From positions 1 through 64,000 of the forward strand of contig NZ_JAAGLT010000038.1 of assembly GCF_010548275.1 (NCBI RefSeq): a stretch of 64,000 nt of DNA, in the 5' to 3' direction. The notes beneath the pieces were generated by a model that was given only the letters and a program-made list of their open reading frames with translations, had not been told where the DNA came from and did not search any database. Of the stretch, positions 59,370 to 64,000 are shown in pieces. A program made the position numbers and the translations under genes. The stretch's first letter is position 1. The number at the start of each line of letters is the position of its first letter. The stretch comes from Streptomyces sp. SID12488 (GTDB lineage Bacteria > Actinomycetota > Actinomycetes > Streptomycetales > Streptomycetaceae).

Positions 59370-60639
59370 AGCTCACTCCACGGTCGATGAGATGCCCGAA
59401 CTCGACGGCGTCTGCGTACGAGTCGGCGGCGTAGACGACGTGCCCGATCCGGCAGCGGAAGTCGTGCGCGGGCGGAATCGGCTCACCCGGCGCCAGATAC
59501 AGCTCGACATCCAGCACCTCGGGCCGCGCCCGCAGGTCCGCGAGGCCCGGGACGGCGCGGTAGCTGGAGCGGCCGGGCGCGGTGAAGAAGCGGATGCCGG
59601 CGTGCTTGGCGCGCGGCGCGGTCGCCGGGACGCCGGTCGGCGGCCTGGCCGGGTCCAGCGGCAGACCCGCGTGCGCGGCCACCGCGAGGTGGGGCAGGGA
59701 CACGCCGGTCGCCAGCTGGACCAGCTCGGGTATGTGGTCACCGCCCATGCGGGCGCCGAGTTCGATGAGAACGGGTTCGCCGCCGGGCAACCGCAGTTCG
59801 CAGTGGAACGGTCCGACCCGCACCCCGAGCGCCGCGACCACGTCGGTGACGTACGCCTCGACGGTGTCCTGCTCGGCGGTGCTGAGCCCGGCCTGGACGA
59901 TGTGGCCCAGCTCCACGAAGTACGGTTCGGGGCCGAGGAGTTTACGGGTGACGGCCACGATGGTCACCTCGCCGGTGGCACTCACGCAGCCCTCGACGGA
60001 GACCTCCGGCCCGTCGAGGTACTCCTCCACCAGCACCCGCCCGTCGAGCCGACGGCCCATGTCCGGGCGGGAGTCCGCAGTCAGCAGGCGGTAGGCCCGG
60101 TGGAGTTCGGCTCGGGTGTCGGCACGGCTGACGTGGACGCTGCCGGCCGAGTCGGTGGGCTTGAGGACGCAGGGAAAGCCCACGTGGTCGGCGGCGGCAT
60201 CGAGTTCGGCGGCCGACGACGCCGGGGCCCACCGCGGCACCCGGAGCCCGGCGTCGTCGATCCGCTGCCGCATCGCGGCCTTGTCACGGACCTGCTCGAC
60301 CGAGTCCTCCGCGAACCCGGCCAGACCCAGCCGAGCGGCGAGTCTGGCGACCACGGGGACGTAGAACTCGAAGCCCGGCAGGACACCGAGCAGGCCGCCG
60401 TCCTCGTGCAGCCGGATCGCGGCCTGCGTGAGGGCGGTCTCGTCGTTGGTGTCGACGGTGACCAGGGTGTCGATGTCCTGCCGGACCCGGTCCGGCAGAC
60501 GGCGGTCGTCGGCGTCGAAGGACGCCACCACCGTCTGCAGCCCCAGGTCCCGGGCGGCGCTCAGCAACGCCGTCCCGGACGAGACCGGCTCGACGACCAG
60601 TACCCGGCCGGGTCGCGCGTCGCGGAGGTCGGTCGTCAT
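59362..60639 (-). CDS. ATP-grasp ligase (first of the operon, L-amino acid ligase-like)
   Basis: A 425-residue ATP-grasp protein close in layout to BacD/YwfE-type L-amino acid ligases. GRVLVVEPVSSGTALLSAARDLG opens the N-terminal domain; FAEDSVEQVRDKAAMRQRIDDAGLRVP precedes the grasp, FPCVLKPTDSAGSVHVSRA gives the ATP loop, RVLVEEYLDGPEVSVEGCV the central strand, and GPFHCELRLPGGEPVLIELGARMGGDHIPEL the metal-binding end (E-x-G-A-R-x-G-G-D). It probably forms a dipeptide or amide from free amino acids via acyl-phosphate. It lies one base from the diiron-protein gene upstream and overlaps the second ATP-grasp gene. Confidence 0.86.
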   Translation of the reverse strand: MTTDLRDARPGRVLVVEPVSSGTALLSAARDLGLQTVVASFDADDRRLPDRVRQDIDTLVTVDTNDETALTQAAIRLHEDGGLLGVLPGFEFYVPVVARLAARLGLAGFAEDSVEQVRDKAAMRQRIDDAGLRVPRWAPASSAAELDAAADHVGFPCVLKPTDSAGSVHVSRADTRAELHRAYRLLTADSRPDMGRRLDGRVLVEEYLDGPEVSVEGCVSATGEVTIVAVTRKLLGPEPYFVELGHIVQAGLSTAEQDTVEAYVTDVVAALGVRVGPFHCELRLPGGEPVLIELGARMGGDHIPELVQLATGVSLPHLAVAAHAGLPLDPARPPTGVPATAPRAKHAGIRFFTAPGRSSYRAVPGLADLRARPEVLDVELYLAPGEPIPPAHDFRCRIGHVVYAADSYADAVEFGHLIDRGVSFE

Positions 60640-60640
60640 G

Positions 60641-61342
60641 TCAGACTCCGGCCGGCACTGCTTCGCGTGCCCCGACCGTGGTCTCGTACAGCTCGCTGAA
60701 GTAGTCGCCGATGAGGTCGACGAAGACCGTCAGGTACACCTCGGCCTGCTCGGGTGTGCTGAACTTCTCGACGGCGCGGGAGACCGTGCGGAACATGAGC
60801 TCGTCGTGGTCGTGGTCCTCGTCGAAGGCGAGGTGCGCACGGGTGCCGTGCACGTACTCCTTGCCGAACTCCTCCTCGGCCTTCGCGGTGATGACCGGGT
60901 TGTAGCGGTCGGAGTACCACTCCACGAACCAGTCCCAGATCGTGGTGGGCGCCGGACCGGACCGGTCGGCCTCCAACCGCAGGTAGCCCATGAGCTTGGC
61001 GGTGGAGGGGAAGATCGGAGTGGCGTTGAGCTCCTCGATGGTCAGACCGAACTTCTTCAGGTCCTTGGTGAACATGTTCTCGTGCCCGAACTCCTCGGCG
61101 AGGTAGCGGGCGAGCTTGGCGGCGAGGTTGTCGTCCTGGGAACCGACCTTGTAGAGGGCGTAGCTGTCGACCTCGTTGTTCAGGCGGATGCGCAGAACCG
61201 TTTCGGTTATGTGCCGAACGTAGTAGTCGCGGTCGATCCACTCCCCGCGGTGCAGCTCGCGGAGCTTGGGCACGCGGTCGAACTGCTTCTCCAGGAGTTC
61301 CGCGGCCAGCGTTTCGAGGCGCGCGCGGTCAAGTTTGGACAT
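60641..61342 (-). CDS. Heme-oxygenase-like diiron oxidase (iron-containing redox enzyme family)
   Basis: A 233-residue all-helical protein and first gene of the operon. Candidate metal ligands follow the HDO pattern: Glu84 and His87 in AEEFGHENMF, Glu141 in WDWFVEWYSD, and a second acidic/His cluster HGTRAHLAFDEDHDHDEL (His170, Asp174-His179). HDO enzymes such as BesC, UndA and the SznF central domain use O2 for N-oxygenation or C-C scission of amino acids or fatty acids. Here it likely acts on an amino-acid building block before ligation. The ATG at 61342 is preceded by a weak AAGGG. The frame continues upstream but loses family-like features. Confidence 0.78.
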   Translation of the reverse strand: MSKLDRARLETLAAELLEKQFDRVPKLRELHRGEWIDRDYYVRHITETVLRIRLNNEVDSYALYKVGSQDDNLAAKLARYLAEEFGHENMFTKDLKKFGLTIEELNATPIFPSTAKLMGYLRLEADRSGPAPTTIWDWFVEWYSDRYNPVITAKAEEEFGKEYVHGTRAHLAFDEDHDHDELMFRTVSRAVEKFSTPEQAEVYLTVFVDLIGDYFSELYETTVGAREAVPAGV

Positions 61343-61782
61343 GGTGAATTGACAACCCTTCTTCACTGGACTTCCGCCGCGTTTCCGCCGGCGTCGTGAG
61401 AGGGAGATCAGGCAGAGAGCACCCCTGATTCGAATGTTCTGTGCCTCCCCCGTCTTGCAATCACAGGCACATGAAGCCAGGCATCTTGCCATTGCCGCAG
61501 CTTCGCCCCGACAGTACACAGCCCTCAAGCGGCCAGTCAAGGAACTTCTCGACTCAACGAACGGCTCGACAACGATGCCCAAGACGGGCAGCTATGGTCC
61601 GTGAACCCTCAAACGTTCTACCAAACTGCAGATCAGAAGCTTGATGAGGAGGCGTCGGTGCGAGCTCTATATGAAATGCCCATGAAGCACCGACAGATCA
61701 GTTGACAAGAGATCTTGACTGTACGATTGTCACTGCTGTTCAACGGAGGGCCACGACAGGCCCACATCGGGGGAGGACATAC
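61343..61782. other. Divergent control region between the biosynthetic operon and the peptide gene
   Basis: 440 bp of clearly lower GC than the rest of the window, with no supported gene. It should hold the operon promoter (minus strand) and the peptide promoter (plus strand). The two TTGAC elements at 61702 and 61715 form a 13-bp-spaced direct repeat that could be a regulator site. Confidence 0.5.
61702..61730 (+). promoter_or_regulatory. Putative promoter of the secreted-peptide gene
   Basis: TTGACA (61702-61707) is a consensus -35; GATTGT at 61725-61730 lies 17 bp on, with TACGAT overlapping it. Transcription would start about 45 bp before the ATG at 61783. Confidence 0.4.
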
Positions 61783-61977
61783 ATGAGCAGGACACAGGCG
61801 AGACAAGTGACGGCGACTCTCGTCATCACCGTCCTGATGGCGGCCCTGTCGGCCTTCGGCGTCATCCCGGCCACTGCCGGAGTGACGGGCAAGCCGGGTA
61901 CGACCACCGTCAACGCCCTGCCGGCCGGCCCTGGTCCGTGCTGCAGGATCATCGGCCAGGACGTGTTCCAAGGCTGA
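61783..61977 (+). CDS. Small secreted peptide precursor (candidate signalling peptide)
   Basis: A 64-residue precursor. The first 34 residues are a Sec signal peptide (MSRTQARQVTATLVITVL, hydrophobic core through VIPATAG). The predicted mature part is about 30 residues, VTGKPGTTTVNALPAGPGP then CCRIIGQDVFQG, with adjacent cysteines near the end. GGGGGAGG sits at ideal distance before the ATG, so it is translated. It has no known domain. It lies between a biosynthetic operon and an XRE-TPR regulator gene, the arrangement of an exported pro-peptide and its cytosolic receptor. Alternatives are a small secreted antimicrobial or structural peptide. Confidence 0.7.
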   Translation: MSRTQARQVTATLVITVLMAALSAFGVIPATAGVTGKPGTTTVNALPAGPGPCCRIIGQDVFQG

Positions 61978-62019
61978 GTGCCCCCCACGCCTCACGCCTC
62001 ACGTCCCACGCCTGTGTCT

Positions 62020-62070
62020 CACGTCCCGCGCCCCACGCCAGGACGAGATCGGCGTGGGGCGTGGGACGTG
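62020..62070. terminator. Strong hairpin between the peptide gene and the XRE-TPR gene
   Basis: Arms CACGTCCCGCGCCCCACGCC (62020-62039) and GGCGTGGGGCGTGGGACGTG (62051-62070) pair over 20 bp with a single G-T mismatch; the loop is 11 nt. Partial copies of the left arm (CACGCCTCACG, CACGTCCCACG) precede it. It ends two converging transcripts. The remaining 158 bp up to 62228 show no gene. Confidence 0.88.
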
Positions 62071-62228
62071 GCGGCGTGACAAGCCTGGCGGCATGACAAC
62101 CCTGGCTGCGGCGCGTGGTCAGCCGCCTGCGCGGACGCAGCGGGTGCGAGTGCCGGTGTGGATGCGGGTGCAGCTATGGGTGCAGGTTGAGGCTGGATCG
62201 CCGGCCACGGCGCGAGCCGCCGCGGACT

Positions 62229-63575
62229 TCAGCGGGACAGTTCGCCGGATTCCCCGGCGTCCGGGTCCGGCAGCGGAGCCGGAGGCCTGACCCGGGCGCA
62301 GTCCGCCATCCGGCGGTATGCCTCCAGTGCCCGGTCCGCACCGATGTGACGGGCTTGCAGTTCGGCGACCTGGCGCCACGCCTCGGCGGCCTCGAGCCGG
62401 GCCCCCAGCGACTGGAGTTCCTCGGCGGCCGTCCAGCACTCCTCGATCCCGGGAGCGGTCCGGCCGTCCGACACCATCGCCAGGCCGAGCACCCAGCGGG
62501 CCCGGCCCGCCTCGACCGCCTTGCGGGTCTCCAGCCTGCCCATGGCGCGCAGCGCGGTGCCGACGGCGTCCGCGGGGCGGCCCGACAGGAGTTCCAGGCG
62601 GGCGAGTTCCGTCTCGCAGGCGGCGAGGTCACCGGTGTCCATCACGCGCAGAAGCACCTCGTACGCCTGGTTCAGCAGCGGCCCGGCCTGCTGCAGCTCC
62701 GGCGGTTCGGCCCGCAGCAGCAGCCAGGCGTAGGTCAGCCGCAGCCGGGCCAGACTGTGCTCGGAGTCATCCTCGGCCATCAGGGCAAGGGCCTTCTCCA
62801 CCAAGTCCAGGGCGAGGGTGAGATCGCCGCGGGCCTCGGCCACCAGAGCCGCGTTCCAGTACGCGGAGCCGCGCGCCCGGCGCGAGCCGTTGCGCTCCGC
62901 CCGCTCGATCACCCGGGAGACCAGCCGCTGCGCGGTCGCCAGGTCACCGCGACCCCAGTAGCCGGCTACCAGTGTGGAGGCGAGCCGGATCTCGTCGTCG
63001 GTGCCCTCAAGGCCCAGCAGGCGCACCTCCTCCAGGGCCTGTTCACCCAGTTCGATGCTCCGGCCGAAGTCGCCGGCCTCGCTGAGGATCCGACATCGCT
63101 GCATGAGCAGCGGCAGCAGTCCTCCCGGCAGTTCCTCGCCCCGCCTGGCGGCGTCGATCAGCCGCTCGACCCCTTCCAGCGTCCGATCGGTCTCGCCCAG
63201 TGCCTCGTACGCCCGGGTCAGCGCCGAAAGGATCTCCCAGCGCAGCTCATGATCGCTCTCCTGAGACAGCTCGAGCAGCCGGTCCCTGGCCTCGACGGCG
63301 GCGCCGTTGGCGAGCGCGAGTTCAGCGAAGCGCAGTCGGAGCCGGCGTTCGTTGAGCTCAGTGCGGTCCCGGCCGGTCAGCAGGTACTCCACGGTCGCGC
63401 CCAGGCGTTCGGCCAGCAGCTCGACCACCGGCGGCTCAGGAGTACGGCGGTCGGACTCGATCAACGACACGTAACTGGCGGAGACCGCGCCTCCGGCCAG
63501 ATCGGTCTGACTCAGGCCCCGCTCGCGCCGCAACGCGCGCAGGCGCTGCCCCAGAGTGCTGGCAGACGTGGTCAC
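62229..63575 (-). CDS. XRE-family regulator with TPR-like sensor domain (RRNPP-like architecture)
   Basis: A 448-residue cytoplasmic protein. The first 70 residues are an XRE helix-turn-helix (LGQRLRALRRERGLSQTDLA, SASYVSLIESDRRTPEPPVVELLAERLG). The remaining roughly 370 residues are alpha-helical with regularly spaced Ala/Leu/Tyr characteristic of tetratricopeptide repeats (EILSALTRAYEALGETDRTL, ARGSAYWNAALVAEARGDL, EAAEAWRQVAELQARHIGAD). This is the plan of RRNPP receptors (PlcR, Rgg, NprR) that bind imported peptides. It starts at GTG with GAAGGGAGC upstream. It converges on the secreted-peptide gene. Its likely targets are that gene and the adjacent operon; the ligand is inferred. Confidence 0.82.
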   Translation of the reverse strand: MTTSASTLGQRLRALRRERGLSQTDLAGGAVSASYVSLIESDRRTPEPPVVELLAERLGATVEYLLTGRDRTELNERRLRLRFAELALANGAAVEARDRLLELSQESDHELRWEILSALTRAYEALGETDRTLEGVERLIDAARRGEELPGGLLPLLMQRCRILSEAGDFGRSIELGEQALEEVRLLGLEGTDDEIRLASTLVAGYWGRGDLATAQRLVSRVIERAERNGSRRARGSAYWNAALVAEARGDLTLALDLVEKALALMAEDDSEHSLARLRLTYAWLLLRAEPPELQQAGPLLNQAYEVLLRVMDTGDLAACETELARLELLSGRPADAVGTALRAMGRLETRKAVEAGRARWVLGLAMVSDGRTAPGIEECWTAAEELQSLGARLEAAEAWRQVAELQARHIGADRALEAYRRMADCARVRPPAPLPDPDAGESGELSR

Positions 63576-63888
63576 CAGAGGCTCCCTTCACCGTCAATGA
63601 GGCGTGTTTGGACACACTAGTGGGTCATGTCTTCGAGTCAAATGCGCGTACACCAGGCCCGACACGTGATTCGCCTGTAATGGACGGCTCCGCTGTCCGG
63701 AACTCGACCTCCCCCGTGCCGCACATACGTCGCACCACAGCAGGTTCTTCGAGTCTTGCAGGAGGCCGCGGAACTCCTGTGATCCCCGCGGACCACGGGA
63801 GCAAGAATGCCGCGGGCACCTCATGGTCACGGAACCGGCCCAACTCGTCGACGATCGCCATGGTCGCGTCACTGAATCGGCAGACCGA
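63576..63888 (-). pseudogene. Intergenic region with possible small-gene remnant
   Basis: 313 bp between the XRE-TPR start and the partial gene at the window edge. On the minus strand a frame starting at an ATG (MAIVDELGRFRDHEVPAAFL, from 63861) looks protein-like, then another frame takes over with GLLQDSKNLLWCDVCAARGR, suggesting a frameshifted or decayed short gene. The promoter of the XRE-TPR gene must also be here. No family recognised. Confidence 0.25.
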
Positions 63889-64000
63889 TCAGATGCCGGT
63901 GAGCAGCCGCTCCACGTCACCTCGCCTGCGCGCCAGAAAATCGCCCACCGAGACATCGGCAAGCTCCCAGGTACCGGTGGAGTTCACCGCACCGACCTCC
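63889..64000 (-). CDS. C-terminal end of an unidentified protein (runs off the window)
   Basis: The minus-strand frame entering from the window edge reads EVGAVNSTGTWELADVSVGD then FLARRRGDVERLLTGI and stops at a TGA (63889-63891). Codon use (G/C third positions) fits real coding sequence. Only 37 residues are visible, so no family is assigned. Its position upstream of the XRE-TPR gene on the same strand suggests it may belong to the same accessory region. Confidence 0.5.
   Translation of the reverse strand, partial: EVGAVNSTGTWELADVSVGDFLARRRGDVERLLTGI

Noticed and set aside
61783..61977. Small peptide as a RiPP core peptide for the ATP-grasp enzymes
   Set aside because: It has a Sec signal peptide and would leave the cell before cytoplasmic modification, and no other RiPP enzyme is present; a signalling role fits better, though not proven.

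Overview
The window is high-GC actinobacterial DNA, almost certainly from a Streptomyces chromosome. The signs are strong G/C bias at third codon positions, frequent GTG starts, overlapping stop/start junctions, a c-di-AMP (ydaO-type) riboswitch ahead of a cell-wall lytic enzyme, dispersed repeats of a kind I remember from Streptomyces, and a gene order around nuoA-N that resembles, from memory, the central chromosome of S. coelicolor. No tRNA, rRNA, CRISPR array or insertion sequence was seen.

Layout. 1-6.9 kb: 3' end of korB (2-oxoacid:ferredoxin oxidoreductase beta), a divergent HxlR regulator/quinone oxidoreductase pair, rarD, a VOC protein, a secreted M28 aminopeptidase, an amidase and an NADPH-FMN reductase. 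6.9-12.7 kb: an ABC-2 exporter with a LolA-like secreted protein, a long-chain polyprenyl diphosphate synthase, and a riboswitch-controlled SLT-domain protein. 12.7-21.1 kb: HAD phosphatase, a flavin monooxygenase/ATP-grasp pair, fumarylacetoacetase, RecQ and a secreted protein of unknown function. 21.1-37.1 kb: a complete 14-gene complex I operon (nuoA to nuoN, minus strand). 37.1-42.0 kb: a regulatory-motif-rich gap, an NlpC/P60 endopeptidase, a geranylgeranyl-reductase-family (MenJ-like) enzyme, a GNAT, a PASTA protein and menG. 42.1-47.8 kb: an exopolysaccharide locus (O-acyltransferase, deacetylase/GT2 synthase fusion, small membrane protein, divergent GH18-like lipoprotein). 47.9-53.6 kb: a barrel-less amidohydrolase-like protein, mqnC of the futalosine pathway, a prepilin peptidase and a membrane-anchored LysM/BTAD protein.

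54.2-63.6 kb is the most unusual part. A tightly overlapping seven-gene operon encodes a heme-oxygenase-like diiron protein, two different ATP-grasp ligases, a luciferase-like flavin monooxygenase, an MFS exporter, a flavin reductase and a 2-hydroxyacid dehydrogenase. It looks like a compact, unassigned natural-product cluster. Immediately beyond it are a divergent 64-aa secreted peptide gene and an XRE regulator with a long TPR-like C-terminus, the layout of an RRNPP-type peptide quorum-sensing pair that could gate the cluster.

Respiration is a theme: complex I, menaquinone ring synthesis (mqnC), prenyl chain (polyprenyl synthase), ring methylation (menG) and probable side-chain reduction (MenJ-like) all lie within 40 kb. 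Function calls come from motifs and family knowledge; no database search was run.
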